Below the pieces are notes generated by a model. It was not told the DNA's origin and searched no databases. It saw nothing but the letters and a program-made list of their open reading frames with translations. The position numbers were made by a program, and so were the translations under genes. From Circinella umbellata (lineage: Eukaryota; Mucoromycota; Mucoromycetes; Mucorales; Lichtheimiaceae), in the NCBI GenBank assembly GCA_025093555.1, contig JAIWNF010000006.1, positions 806,001 to 870,000 on the forward strand: a stretch of DNA of 64,000 nt. The letters are read 5' to 3'. Positions 11,231 through 25,324 of the stretch are shown here, piece after piece. Positions within the stretch are counted from its first letter, which is position 1. Every line of letters begins with the position of its first letter.

Positions 11231-12149
11231 TAAAAATGATTACTACTATAACATTGATAGCTCATATATACAACTACTCCATGAAAAGATGACTATAAAA
11301 AAAACTTCTTTTACCGTTATAATTCATAGAATTACTAAACAATAGACTATCATATATAAGATACGTAGTCATAAAATTACTACATCAGTAATGTCGAAGT
11401 TCAGTAATCCTGGCCATGTATTTAAGTTGAGCTGCACCAAGATATCATTTCATATTATCTTTACCTACCATTGTTTTTTAATTGATATACCTTATTTATG
11501 ATATGTCAAAACAATTATAAATGATTCAAACAGTATTCGTTTAAATAAAGCTACATAACATTTTGAATAGTATAGTCAGTAAAAAGAATATACACACTTA
11601 TATATGCAAAAATATCCTACGTATGTAGTACCAATGTTAGAGTCAATATCTTTATACGTAATTACAAAAAGTGGGTGAAAGATAGCCTGGAATTATGCTT
11701 AAATTGTCGCTACGCCAAAAAGGACTTGATATGTGAATTTAAAATAGATAAAATGGGTAATTCATTTGGGCTATAAAATAACCCTCAATTCTATACGTTT
11801 TAACTAGGAAACCTGTCTGCTATGGTAGAATGTTGCAAAATAAAATCAAATAAGATGAAATAGACCTTATGAAGAGATTATCCGAAAGCTTTAAACAATT
11901 ACCTTTTTTATTCTAACTAATAATAATAATAATAAGATGTTACTTTCTTTATATTATGTATTAATTATAGTTGATATATACTTATTTTTTCTCCTGTATG
12001 GCCAATACGTAATAGCTTAACCATGTTTTTATTAATGATAATGTACGTGTGGCGACAGAGTGTTTTTTATCACTAAATTTCAAACGCGCTCTTTTTTAAG
12101 GAGTAATCAAGGCTTGCTGCGCAGTATAATCATCTTTTCAACTTTAACA
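11231..12149. other. AT-rich intergenic DNA
   Basis: No gene recognised; it includes an AAT microsatellite-like run near 11917-11935. Confidence 0.5.
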
Positions 12150-13043
12150 ATGTCAAATAAATCTTCCAAAGCAAAAATAAACAAATTTTTCGATCACAAT
12201 TCTATTGAATTATGGTCATTTGATGCAATAGTCAAGTATATACTAGATGATGGTCTAGCGAATGAAGAAGCTGAAGTGGTTAAAATGGCAATTGACGCGT
12301 TGGAATATGTAAAAAAAGAATCAACTATAAAAAGTAAAGTTAAAAAAGTTGAGAAGATACTTGAAGCCATGAATAAAAACGACCAACAAGCCTCCACCAC
12401 AAGTACACCTAAAGCTGGAATAACAATCAAAACAAGAGGGATACAAATAAATGATAGTTATCTTCAAAATGTTTACAATGAATCAAAGATAACAAACGTA
12501 ACTGGAAGGTAATAGATAACAAAATACTGAAAACGCATATTTGACAATTCTAACATAACTCAAACTTTTAACAGTAGCAATGAAGAAAAAAACCCTATGT
12601 CTACAAGGATCAATGTTCTTAGAAACCTGAATCAAAAAGAGGAATCCCAATCTTCAAAAGCTGGTAAATTATACTTACAATTGTTTTTTGTGTCGTATGA
12701 TTGTAAAGAGAGAGAGAGAAAAAAAAAACTTACAGTAAAACATCTATTAGGTAGTCAAGTTGTAATGAATAATAACGGGACTGTTCAGAATCGTTTAACA
12801 ACACCATTATCATTGTCCACAAAGCGCTCATTATTATCAGGTAAATATAAAAAGGAAGGATGGTAAAAAGAAAGAAACAGAAGATATTTTTACAATTCTT
12901 TTCCATGTTATATAGAAATGGAACCCTTGACTACAAAAAAACTAAAAAAAGGTCATGCCATTGCCGCCATTATAGATGGAGAGGAAGTACAAGATGATGA
13001 TAATGATGAAGAAGAAGACAGAACATTGGTAAAGAGTGTTTGA
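12150..13043 (+). CDS. Unrecognised 221-aa protein, four exons
   Basis: Exons 12150-12508, 12575-12663, 12751-12840 and 12916-13043 join with GT..AG introns of 66-87 bp and keep frame throughout (666 nt with stop). The start at 12150 (ATGTCAAATAAATC) is the first ATG; an upstream extension would need GTG. Residues about 10-75 look helical and folded (SIELWSFDAIVKYIL, EEAEVVKMAIDALEYVKK, SKVKKVEKILEAMNK). The remainder is polar and probably disordered, with NVLRNLNQKE, a basic TTKKLKKGH patch and an acidic C-terminus (DDDNDEEED). No signal peptide, membrane segment or known domain was recognised. The intact splice structure argues for a real gene. It may be lineage-specific, and its function is unknown. 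Confidence 0.6.
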
Positions 13044-13333
13044 GTAAAAGATGTTCATTATTACCTGATAAATAAGAATAGGTAATCTATCATCCACGTA
13101 TACACAAATGTGACCTTATTATTATGAAGCTCATATATCATAATATCAAGTGTCAATGGGCAGCTATTAAAAACGGTAGAATAGTAAGGCATGACCGAAG
13201 ACAGCGGGATCAAATTATGGGGGGATGGCACGACCGCAGGATGGCACGACTATTGGCTGTTCTCAATGTCAACGTTGCAGAAAAGAGGCTGTAAATTTAT
13301 CAATTGGAAGTTACAGCCCGAAAAAAAGAATTA
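13044..13333. other. Intergenic spacer
   Basis: Short 3' flank of the unknown gene. It includes a direct repeat of GGATGGCACGAC at about 13223 and 13239. No gene. Confidence 0.4.
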
Positions 13334-13842
13334 CAGTGTTGGAAGTTAAATTTGGCTATGCAAAATAAAAATGAGCCATAGTTTGGAAAGTGAGCCACTT
13401 TTTGAAAATGGGCCAAAATTAAGCCAGCTATTGAAAATGAGCTATCTAATTTTGATATTAGACTGTATCATATGAATATAAGCTACCAGATAATAAAAAT
13501 AAATATGGTCTAAATGAAACGTAACAATGTTTTTTATTTATATGTATTCATTTATATTTAAAGAAATAACTATATATTAAATGTATTTTTTATAATCTTT
13601 TTCACCTACTAAATAACGGTCTCAAAAGGTCAATGGATGCTTGATCCAAGCTTGACAATCTTAGGCTCAAATCTGCAACCATCCCATTTTTGTAGACCAG
13701 TAGCTTAAATTTGCTTGGCATGGCTTAATTTTGAGGTTCACTGGCTCAATTTCATTCAAACAGCTCAATTTGGAAATTGAGGCTCACTTTCAAAATCATG
13801 GCTCATTTTATTTTGAATGGCCAAATTGAACTTCCAACGCTG
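13334..13842. mobile_element. 509-bp terminal-inverted-repeat element (MITE) with GAGCCA subrepeats
   Basis: The left end CAGTGTTGGAAGTTAAATTT and right end (reverse complement) CAGCGTTGGAAGTTCAATTT form inverted repeats. The match continues through GGC(T/C)AT-CAAAATAAAA-TGAGCCAT for roughly 46 bp. TA flanks both sides (13332-13333 and 13843-13844). Inside each arm the motif GAGCCA or AGCC(A/T) recurs every 15-25 bp (GAGCCATAG, GTGAGCCAC, AAGCCAG; mirrored on the right). There is no open frame of note, so the element is non-autonomous. TA target sites point to a Tc1/mariner/pogo-type mobiliser. Confidence 0.82.
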
Positions 13843-15009
13843 TAAATTTACATTTTTTTTAACAACACCGCTGCACTTGCTCTTAGCATTTATGACCTAC
13901 TCATTGTCATTCAGCTTCCCATCAACAACCTAATCGTTGCCAACTACTACAAACATCTTGTCTTCATTACCAAAAGAAAAGAGATGACGACTTGAAGCTC
14001 TATCTATAGTATGAGAAATCGATGAATGACTTTTGATGACTACTACAACTAAAATATTACGTAACCTATACGAGTGGTAACGGGATTAATTTTCTCTTTT
14101 TCTTCCCAAAATATGCCATACTTCTTCTACTACTTATAGATCCTTATTCAACGACTCCTTTGTGTTTTCTATTACACGTTTTAATATCAATATCAAAAGT
14201 AATAAATTGGATGCTTTTTGAGTTTCCTTTTTTCTTTTTATCTTCAATATTACCTAAAATTGCATGATTTACAATGGTTTACGGTAATAAAAATACATCA
14301 AATATAAAAGGAGATTTTCAAATACAAATACTATATACTGTATGGTTTTTAAACACACTGCATCTCGCTTAATAGTAACTTACTCAATGATCTCAACAGT
14401 GTGATATTTCACTTTGCGCGCAGTGATACGGAAGGCCACACAGGAAAAAAAAACAAAAGGGTTCTTTTTGGATATAGGGCGCCTGACACGCAACGAAATA
14501 AAAAAGACAACATTCACAATCTCTTCTTTCATTTTCTTTTGATTATGGAATTTATTTTTCTTTTAATCTATTTACAAAACAATATTAAAGTAATTGGGTG
14601 TTACGCTGCATTATTTGAAAAATACAATGGGGAGTATAATCATGAAATAATTCAAAAGAAATGCACATAAAAAAAACAAAAACAATGATAAAGGGTAGAG
14701 GTATCGTTCAAGTAGCTTGACCGACTATTGATGAAGTTTCGAAATCCACAAGTCTTAATACGGCGATCGACCGGCAGATAGCCATCTAGAGCACAAATGT
14801 GTGTACCTCTACGTGAACCAATCATCTTAAAATTCCTTCTGGCGAAATTTAAAACCTATCAAAAAATTATAGAACAAAGTACCCATTAAAACCATTCTCA
14901 TAATAGAGTTAGAAACATTCACCTTTAAAGTATAAATCTGTTGGCGAGCAACTATTAAACACGTGATTATGTCATGTATCCAATGTATACGTAAAATAGC
15001 TCCACATAA
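13843..15009. other. Intergenic DNA
   Basis: No supported gene. Near 14694-14816 the words GTAGAGGTA and TACCTCTAC are an isolated inverted repeat about 110 bp apart; I could not build it into a convincing RNA or element. Confidence 0.4.
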
Positions 15010-15460
15010 AGTTTTCCTTTTCAACAGATTGCAGTGGTGGTTTAGATTTCTAATCCATTGTCCCCACAAGTTAAGCCATTGAATTCAACAAGCAAACATG
15101 ACAATCCGGACTGTCTGACAATAGCCGCCAGTTCAGCTGTTCCAACGACTACTACAGTGATATAAGTATTCACTCAGTGTCCCCGCAATAGTTTAGTGAA
15201 ATCAAACAGGATCGATCCGCATAACCCGGTCGGTTCAACAAAAAAAAATGATTAAACAGATATTCGACAAGTTGCTGCAGTGGTCTAGATTTATAACCCA
15301 TTGTCCCCGCAGGTCAAACAGTATGTGTTACTTACAACACTTCCGAGAACAAATCGCTCACAATCTGGTCTGCTCGCCAATGAATGACAACACAGATATT
15401 TAACAGACTGCTGTAGCAATATAGGTAAGGTTTTTAACCCAGTGATATTTTCTTGGAAGA
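15010..15460 (+). repeat. Degenerate tandem repeat, ~130-bp period, about four units
   Basis: The phrase (C/T)(A/T)GCAGTGGT-TAGATTT-TAA-CCATTGTCCCC(A/G)CA occurs near 15030, 15280 and, more diverged, near 15150 (CTACAGTGATAT ... CAGTGTCCCCGCA) and 15405 (CTGTAGCAATAT ... AACCCAGTG). The intervening sequence also shares words such as AACAGA(T)ATT and AATCA-AC. Units are strongly eroded. The repeat ends about 200 bp before the UBR1 start codon. Confidence 0.55.
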
Positions 15461-15678
15461 TAAAATCATTATTATTAATGTGATCCTGCCAGGTTAATGG
15501 TCAAAACGCCGCCTATTGCTGAAGATGCGTTAATTTTTTCTGAGTATCAAACTCACAGTTTAGCATGCATTTTTGAAAACGACTCCTTTATTTTCAAATA
15601 CGAGGTATCTTTTCTTTTCTTTGACCCTTTTCACACCAAAGAAAAGCAAACAACGTTCAAATACGGACCATAACTATA

Positions 15679-18600
15679 ATGTCGAAACGTCGGCTGAGTA
15701 GTGTCGACGATCAACAACAACAACAGCAGCAACTAGAACAAGAAAACTTAACCATGCCATTGACTATTGATCCATCTTCAACTCCTTACGCATCGTACGA
15801 TCTTGCCACTTTTTTATGGCAAACACCATTTATCTTTGATTACACCTTCGATGATGCTGCCAAACGAGCTGTGCTTGAAAAATGTTATGCCACCTTATGG
15901 AAAAACAAAAACCAAACCATGCAACAGTATTTTTTCTCCAATCGACACGAGTTTAAAGAATCAATCGATCGGTCGTTGTTACACCGTCATCGTCGCGCCC
16001 GCAATAACGATGGAATGACCTCAGACGATCTCACAAATCCTCAGGCACCAACTCAACAAGAGGATGCGGACATGGATAATAGTAATAACAATAATGATCA
16101 ACATACCCATAAACGACATCACCTTGAACGTTGTGGTCGAGTCTTTCGTAAAGGAGAACCGGTATATCGGTGTAGGTAAGTAAATATTGTACTATTTATT
16201 TCTATGTTAATGTTCTTCAACTTTATATTTTATGAAAAACTAATATCTGTACTTTTATACTCTTATATCATTAGAAACTGTGGTCTTGATGATACATGCG
16301 TTCTTTGTTCTAAATGTTTTCACTCAAGTAACCATGAAAACCATACTGTATTCGTATCTATTAGTCCTGGTTCAGGGGGTTGCTGCGACTGTGGTGACCC
16401 AGAAGCTTGGAAAGTACCGTTAGATTGTAGTATACATAGTTCAAGAGCATCTTATTCCCCTGGACAACGGGCTGCTTCAACAAAAGCTATGACTAAACAT
16501 GTACGTAAATGCTTAACAACGATTCTTGATTTTATTCTTTGTGTATTTTCTCTTGCATCCGAAGAAATTTCATTACCACAGTCCAACGGCGAAATTATTC
16601 AGTGGAATCGAAACGAATGTGTTATTTTCCGTCGAATGAAAGTCCCAGCACGTACAGGTTTACAAAAGAAGCGAAAACAACGTGCACAGCAGCAACAATC
16701 TGTGGATGATATGGATATGGACAAGGAAAACCAGGAAGATGCCACGAAACAGCAGCCGGTGGATGACGATCTACTTTATTCATTAATTGCATGGAATGAT
16801 GAAACCCACTCATTAAAAGATGTTTGCGAATCCGTGGTACGTGCTCTATCTTGTGATTATGAACATGCTCGGCGTATTGTGGAAACCATCCAAATGCAAG
16901 GTCGAGAAAAATTGGGGACTTCAACGAATTTAGATGAATTACGATCTATGGCTGCACCGTTAACAAATATTGGATTTGGTGTTACTATTAAACCAGCAAG
17001 AGATGTGTTCCGAGAACAAGTTTGTGCTGTTTTGATTGATTGGCTTCAAGAATTGGCAAGAACACCTTTCCCATTAAATGAAAATGGTACCATTCGAACC
17101 ATTTTGTGTGAAGAGTTTTGTGTTTGCTGGGAATTACCAAGGCCTCTTGCTGTTTTGACAACTGGGTCACCACCTGTAAGATTATTGTCGGAGGATGATG
17201 AACTCGAGGACGAGGAGGAGCAAGGAGATGAAATAGAAAATGTGGGAGAAGATTTGGATGATTATCATGTTGAAACAAGTGGCGATGATACAGTTATGAA
17301 TGGATCTGGATTTGAACAGCGGCACCAAGCGTCATCATCATCATCATCGACAACAACATCTATGAGACAACAACAGGGTGAACAATTAGAGGAAGATATT
17401 GAAATGGATGAGCCAGATGAAGCAACAGATGTGGTTGTTCCTGTAATTGAACATATTAATCCTGATAATTATCCAATTATCTATCAGAATCAAAATGATA
17501 TCGCTAGCATAGATTGGGACCCAGCACCAATGGTCAAAGATCACCGACGGTTGGCACAAGAAGAACAAAATTTTGCTGTATCACTTGATATACCAAGACA
17601 ACAAATTCATGTTCGGGAGATGAATGAGACGCGAGCATTAGCTTTGGCTGTTCAACGTGAATTTGAAAAGAAACGAAGGCTTGATTATTTCTTGTTATAT
17701 GATCTCCGTGTTTGGAAAGAGGTTCGGATATCGTTACGTGAATTGTACATCATGACCCTTGGTTCCAACCCAGTATTTAAAAAAAGATTTGGTAACTAAT
17801 ATATTTAAATCTTAGGGATGATTCGAATTAGATATATATATATATATATATGCAGTAAGCTAACAAAATGTATTGGATGTTATTTTATATAGGCAAACGG
17901 TTAGTCAGAAACTATGCACGATTGGCAGATGCATTTTTATTCCGAGACCGAGAACCTGAAAGCGCCATTATTCTATTTTCTGTTCAGCTTTTAACTGTTC
18001 CATCCGTATGCAGTTTACTGGTTAATGAATATTACTTTTTCGGTTTGATTTGTTCAACCTTAGCTGCCTTCTTCACCACCGACCAAATTTACTATCTTCC
18101 ACCTAACGAACGTGCCGATTTACCAACACGACTTAGCTGTGAATCTAAAGCTTTCCGCACACGTCGATACTTTAATGCCTTCCATGATTTGCGATATATT
18201 CTCAATGTTGATCTTCTTAAACCTTTATTAGCCCAAGATCCTGTTTATTTGCGTCATTATCTCGACCTAGTCTCTTTATTCCAAGCTATGAATCCACAAC
18301 TTTGTCAAAAAGATACACACGTCGAATACGAATCTGAAATATGGGTAAATGCATTCAATGTTACGCTACAAATCGCCAAATGTTGTCGTGCATTCTCTGA
18401 TTGTTACAATACATTACCAAAAGATACAACTGAACGACAAGTACAAACAGCACAAACTTTAGTTCGCGCAGTTGCTAGGATACTCAAAGCAATTGACTCA
18501 TGGGGTGTTGGTCCGATCGAAGAAGGTACTATGGTACCAGCCACGACAAGCGTTAAGTTTCATACAGTAACGTTACCGTATTTAGGGGACATGGAAGTAA

Positions 18601-21600
18601 TCAAGTATGATATTTCTTCAGAACCCGTTTCATTCCATCATCCACTACATTGGCTATTGGCTGGCGTATTGGAAGCAGCTAGTTGGTTAACGGATCATGT
18701 TTTGGAGCAAGCTGGATGGACTTCAGGATTTACCAATGCCATTACATTATTTAATTCAGCGGATAAGAATTTGTTACCACGTATTTTGGATTTCCCGATT
18801 CGTACATTGGCATTTTCTTCGCAGATTCGCGCTGGTGTTTGGGTGAGGAATGGATATAATATTCGAAATCAGGTACAACTTTTTTTTTATGGTGGGGGAT
18901 GATACTTTTGGATTTTGTACGTTTATGATCTATTGTTTACTAAAAAGCCTACTTCTAAATATTCTACTTAGGTTCATCACTATCGTGATATATCCCTACG
19001 AGAAGCGACCTATGACAGCGACATTTTCCTTTTACAGTTTGCATTTGTGTCCATCGAACCCAACTATGTTTTGGCTACTTTAATGGATCGATTTGATTTG
19101 ACTAGTTGGTTTACTGGTGCTACCGAGCATACTCAATATGATAACATGCAATGTACATTTATGGTGGAGGAAATCTTATACCTTTTAATTTTGTGTGTGT
19201 CTGAACGCGCTAATGCCACGCACAAATCAGTTCAAGATAAGATCAGACGCGAAATTGTTCATCATTTGTGTCTTGGTAGCACTGTTTATTCTGAACTTGT
19301 CAAGCGGATACCAGAACGTCTAACCGAACATCACGACTTTGATGAAATCCTCAATCAAGTTGCCAACTTTAAGGCTCCAGTTAGCTTAAATGATTCTGGG
19401 CGTTATGAATTACGAGAAGAATACTTTGATATGGTCGACCCTTATTTCTGGCATTACAGCCGGAATAACCGAGGTGAGGCCGAGTTGGTGCTCAAGAATC
19501 GATGGAAAAAGCAAAATCCAGACAAAGATGAGTCTACTTTCTTTGTACTGCCTAAACCATTTGAAGAATGGGAACAGCAAGGTGATGGTGATGGTCCCTT
19601 CAAAAAATTGGAACGATTTCTAGGTTCACCTGTCATTGTACAAATGATCACATACACAATGTATAATATTCGACGATTACGTGAAAGCCACAAGAGTGAT
19701 ACAATTTTAGATGAAGCTTTATATTTGATTCTATTAGCTATGACGGTGCAAGATCCAAGTGAGTTCTGTCAATATACAGTGGGTCGTATGTTTACGTTTG
19801 AATCGACACCTGATGATGATGCCAGTGAACAAGAAATGTCATTGCTCCAAGTATTGGACCAATATAGACATGATGAGCATTACAAGGATACCCATGCACG
19901 CATCGATTGGATCTTTGAACAGATGAAGTCGCGTGGTGGTGATATAGCACGTCCTGTCGTTAATCAGTATTTTGAGTCCTTACAACAACAACAAAATCAA
20001 CGAGAAAATGTTTCATCGGATGTCAATAATCAGGAATTATCTGAACAAGAAAAGAAAAAACAAGCAGCTAAAGAAAGACAACAAAAGATTATGGCTATGT
20101 TTGCTCAAGCCCAATCCGCTTTTATGGAACAAAATGAAGATTTGTATGATGAAGATGAGGAAGAAGATATTGATGGATCACAACAACGAAATGGTTCGGC
20201 AGATATAGACAACAATACAGAAGGAAATGATGGTGAAAATGCAACTACAATGACCCAAAGGGTATGTGCTTATCCAACTGGTACTTGTATAGTTTGTCAA
20301 GAAGATGTCAACGAGCGATCTTTACCCTATGGTATGCTTGTATATGTGCAAATATCCAACATCTTGCGTGAAGCTGAGATGAACAATGGGGAAACTTTCA
20401 AAAACATGGCAAATATGGGTCCCAGCCTTGATCGCGATTGGCCTGATACTCAAATACCAAATGACGACGATCCAAAAAGTCAAACGTGTGGTCATTTCCC
20501 TTCAGATAGACACAAATCAGGACTTTGTTCGACCACATGTGGTCACTTGATGCATATGAAATGTTTTGATGCTTACTGTGCCTCGATTGAGCAACGTCAC
20601 ACAGCACAGTTGACGAGAAACCACCCTGAAAATCGACTTCGCAAAGAATTCACATGTCCACTATGTAAATCATTAGGAAATGTATTGATGCCTATTTTAT
20701 GGAAGGGAAAAGCCGAATCATATCCAGGTGTATTGGCTAATGCAGACGAGGAAGCATACAATCATTTCTTACAAGCCGACATTCATTTGATTGCAGAAAA
20801 ACTACAATATGCAATCAATCCATCACAACCACCAGGGTATGGAATCTGGAGTGCGGGTGGTGATACACTTTTTGCACCAAGATTGCCTTCATTGCGAGGC
20901 GATAATCGTGGGTCAGGCGACAAAATCCCTGGATTTTCGTCACTATTGGGATTAGCTGCTAATGAACAACATCAACAGCGATTAAATCGTTTGGGCCCAC
21001 CTGATATGTTATACCGTTCGGCTATCGGTGTCATTCCTGCCATTAGTTCAGCTTATACAAGACTCTTTGATGTTTTATCTGCCATTTTAGATATATGCGG
21101 GATTGAAGCAACGCGATCATTATCCAATAGCATCAAGAATGTGGATACATTATGGGGTGTATTAGGATATACAATTGCAGCTGTTGAAATATCCACACGA
21201 GGTGGCACATCGTCACCATCAACATTAACAGCACCAACAACTTTGTTCGACCAGATACCAAGCCAAGCACAGATGTTATTACGTATTTTGAGCGATACAG
21301 TGATTTCCTATACAAGTCTCATGTGCCAAAGTGATCCACCTCATTCAGGATCACGATTATTCAATATTCCACCGGTGACTCATGACAGTAGTATTATGGT
21401 ACAAGTTCATACAGTGGCAGTACAACGTATGCTTCAAATGTTTGCTTCGGATACCGTGACGACAACCAATCAACAAGCTGCAGCAGCACCTGATACCCGT
21501 CTCTATGACAACGCGCCCTTATTACTGGATGATCCTTTCATGATTCTTTCCGAATTATCGGTTCATCTTGTTCAAGTAACCAAAACTGACATTTATCCAT

Positions 21601-22682
21601 TCGTACGTGTCCTTTTGTTGGCTGAATTAACTAAAGCAGCTGTTGGTTTACTTCAAGAAAATCATTTACCAATGTATCAAACTAGCACCGTCAGTGATAA
21701 TGATACAAATGATGATGATAACTCCAACATTGATGATGCACTTGCAGCCAAAGAATTTGGTGCATTTGTAGCAAACAAAATTAATAGTGAAGAATCCATT
21801 ATTACCAATTATCGATTTGATCAACTACTGAAGTCATTTGCATTACCATTCTTACGGCGTACATTAATTTTACTTATTTCTCGGTTCGGTCTTATTGTGG
21901 ATGAGGAAGTACACGAGCATCAACAAGATGATATGCAAGAGAAACACCAAGAACATGGAATACAAGAAAGTGAATTTGATCGTCTTTTAAGAGTACTTCA
22001 CTTACCAAAACTGCCTATCTTGTTAAGACATCAAGACACGGAACAAATAGTTACTGGATGGTGTAGCCAATTGGTAAAGGAAAGTGAAAGACGAGGTGAA
22101 CCACAGCGAGTGACATTGGATCTTCCAACCCCGCTTTCATTGATTCGACTACCAAAAAGATTGGATACATTAATGGATGAAAGTATGCGTCAAGTTTGTC
22201 CAAGATGCCAAACAGTTCCTACGGATCCAGCTGTATGTTTACTTTGTGGTACATTTGTCTGTGCACAAAGTTTCTGTTGTTCTGAAGGTGAAGAAGGTGA
22301 ATGTAATTTACATATGTTGGAGTAAGTTTTCATCTTTCTTTTTTTATGATGATTGCATTTGTTAATTTTCAGAAACTTGGAATAGTAGATAGATTGCTAA
22401 CTAAACATGATATATAGGTGTGGTGGTGAAATCGGACTTTATTTATTAATCAAACGATGTTCATTATTGGTTCTTCATAATGAAAATGGTTGGTTCATGC
22501 AAGCACCCTATTTGGATGCACATGGTGAAGTAGATGAAGGATTGAGAAGAGGTCGACCTCAATATTTAGCTGCTAAACGATATGCAGATACACGTAAATT
22601 ATGGTTACAGCATGGTATACCTGCTTACGTAGCAAGACAAATTGAAGCATCATACGATGTTGGCGGCTGGACTACGCTATAA
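15679..22682 (+). CDS. UBR1: E3 ubiquitin-protein ligase Ubr1 (N-recognin)
   Basis: Five exons, 15679-16175, 16275-17791, 17893-18872, 18972-22321 and 22418-22682, give 2202 aa with every junction in frame. A UBR box at about residues 152-222 starts CGRVFRKGEPVYRC and carries the zinc-binding Cys/His set (CVLCSKCF, HENH, GGCCDCGD, CSIH); it binds basic N-terminal residues of N-degrons. Exon 1 ends inside this box. A RING-H2 finger at about 1436-1565 runs from CIVCQEDV through CGHLMHMKCF to CPLCKS, and would recruit a Rad6-type E2. The C-terminal UAIN domain (from about 2074) has CPRCQ, CLLCG and CGGEIGLYLLIK. Acidic and Gln-rich inserts break up the conserved parts (about 430-470, 1340-1420). 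The length is close to that of yeast and animal UBR1 (about 1750-1950) plus these inserts. The start is the first ATG, followed by a polyGln run. It acts in cytosol and nucleus in protein turnover. Confidence 0.95.
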
Positions 22683-24752
22683 TCTGATAGTAGAAAAAGC
22701 TATGTAATAATACAAAAAAAAAATAACACGCGATATATATCATATACTCCTTTCTTCTATTTTTTGATCGAAAAAAAAAGCAATTATGTTATTTGATTAA
22801 AAAGCACTGTCTTGATTATAAAATGTTATATAAGTATGGGTATACAATATTCATTTATGGTAAAGAAACAATGGTACTATTGTTTATTAATCTCTTGCTT
22901 ATTTTACTGGTTGAAAAGTATCTTATGTGGGTTGATCGTTATTAATGAAGTGATGTATTCTATCAAAGTACGTACGAGCTTTGATGATAAATCTCTGTCA
23001 TATTGACTACTGATTTCTGTTGATAATAACAATAGTACTATGTACGTACGTAAAGTATTTTAAAATATAATCATTCATGTGAGAAAAGTATACAATCTAC
23101 CTCAAATTTCATTGGTTATTATTTTTTTTTCTGCAGAATTATTTTCAGCTTCGCAGAAATCCTTGTATATTTATACTTTAAACACCCCAAAATTGAAAAA
23201 TAATTGGGCTGCGAATCATTAGAAAAAATCACCATTCTTAGATATAACTGTATAAAATACATTTAGTACGTATAAATAAAAATCTAATTGATTACTGATA
23301 GTTTAACCTTAGCTTATACATTTTATCTTACGTAACACACTTTTTTGGATAATTGACTCAATCTAAACATTTTTTTAAGTAATATTTTCATCTTCATGGT
23401 TTGCCATTATACGTAAAAGTCTAAAATAACCTTCCACACTCATTAATTTTCTTTTCCATATGAACTAATATACGTAAGACCTAACCTCTTTTGTTCAAAC
23501 GAGTGAATTTTGGATCATTTCCATCTTTTTTCATTTCATTTACGTAATTGCCTTAAACTCGTTCTTTTCTAATAAAACTAATTGTGCTTTATCTGTCGAT
23601 TCAAACAGGAACTCAACGACAACGTTGTATTATAAGAACATTATCTCTTTACCCCAGATAAAGTAATAAGAAATCATATTTAATATACAGACGTGAACAG
23701 ATCTCAATTCTAAAAAAGAAAAATTGTATAACGATGCTCTGCGCCCAGTCAACTTAAGTTAAAAAATAAAAGAAAGTAGCATGGCTAAGCCCAATATACA
23801 GAGTTTCGGCTAATGGTTGACGCATCGTGATTTTTAATTTGGCATATCTCATTTTCCAGCTTGGTATACGTTAGATTTTTTTTATTGTGGAAAATCACTA
23901 GCTCCAAGTTAAAAAAAAAACCACCTGCGCCCATTTGAAAAGCAAGGTCTACCAAACACTAATGGGAATTCTGTACTTCAGAACTGTAGCTATAGTAACC
24001 TTCTTAATATTAATGACTAATCCCAAGTACACGACGACCCTGATATCAATTACCTAGGTACATCATTCAATCAATCAAGCCTCGTAACTCATAGAATAGA
24101 TAATATAACATATTACAGCACATAAAGATGTTAAAAAGATAAATCATGTGTATACAGTCTTTACTTTATAAGTGTAATAGACTTTTAGAACGATAAGACA
24201 TAGAATAATAGTAACACTCTTATATATACTAGACTAACAATAAACACATACGAAGAAAATGTATAGATTCGTATGCTATGCAAAATGATATAGTAAACGT
24301 TTATTTTTCCTTTCATTTCTAAAATTATTGTTTCTAGTGCAATAATTGATGTTTATATCAAGTACATAACACTCCCTTTTGTTTTTTTTAGTATCAAATA
24401 ATTTCAACAATCTACGCTTGTCTTTTTTAACGAGGAAATAAGATGGGAAATTATTTCATCTAATTTAGTAGGTACATATTAATTTTTGATGAACAAAATA
24501 AATGTACAGAAAATCCGAAATCTGAAGGTATCTATTAAGGATATTTAATATACACAAATTAAGTACCAAGTGTGCTGAACAATACTACTATATATACAGC
24601 ACTTATCAATAAATATCCGACATGAGTGTATGTCACAGCAAGTTAAAATTTATATTATTTAAGTATGTAAGAAACTAAATTAAAATAAGTAAATAAGTAA
24701 TAGGTAGATAATGTTTAAGTAATGTACAGAAGAATAAATCTTTTTTATAATA
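22683..24752. other. Intergenic DNA downstream of UBR1
   Basis: AT-rich, no gene recognised. TACGTA is frequent (for example an overlapping pair near 23043-23052). Short poly(A) runs are common. Confidence 0.5.
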
Positions 24753-25289
24753 CAGAGGATCCTCGTTAATTTCATATCCGTTAATTTTCACACCTCAATA
24801 ACTTCACATCCCCCTTAACTTCACTTTCACAGCACTTAGCGGCATTGAATCCTTAACGGATATGTAAATTAAAAAAAAATTATGTGATAAATATAAGGAT
24901 TGTAATTAAATTACTATACAGGATGGTTACTTTTTTTATTACGCCATTTGCATGTTTTTTCTTAAGAGTTTATTGAATGTTTATTCTCTTCTTGTTTTTC
25001 TTGATTCAAGCTTTTACATATAGTACTAATATCAGGTGCCTCAAACAACATCTTCAGCCCCTAATGCTAGCGATCGGTTTGTCATGGTTCGTGGATTAAG
25101 TTTTTTTTTCTCAGCCAGAATACTATACTGTTCAGCTGTCAAGCCAACGTTAGATTTGGTTACTGTCATTTTGTTTTGGTATATATAGAGCAAAAATATA
25201 GAAAGATGAAAAGAAAAAGATGAAAAAATGTAATAATGTAATAATATAAAAAGATAAATTATCTCTGCACTATATATAGCTTTTTTTTT

Positions 25290-25324
<35 letters not shown>

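Noticed and set aside
14401..14670. 89-codon plus frame
   Set aside because: Needs a GTG start, has no recognisable domain and no neighbouring exon.
14694..14816. GTAGAGGTA...TACCTCTAC inverted repeat as an RNA gene or element end
   Set aside because: The stem is short, the interior does not fold into a known RNA, and no target-site duplication was seen.
16622..17568. Minus-strand frames opposite UBR1
   Set aside because: Mirror readings of a well-supported coding exon.
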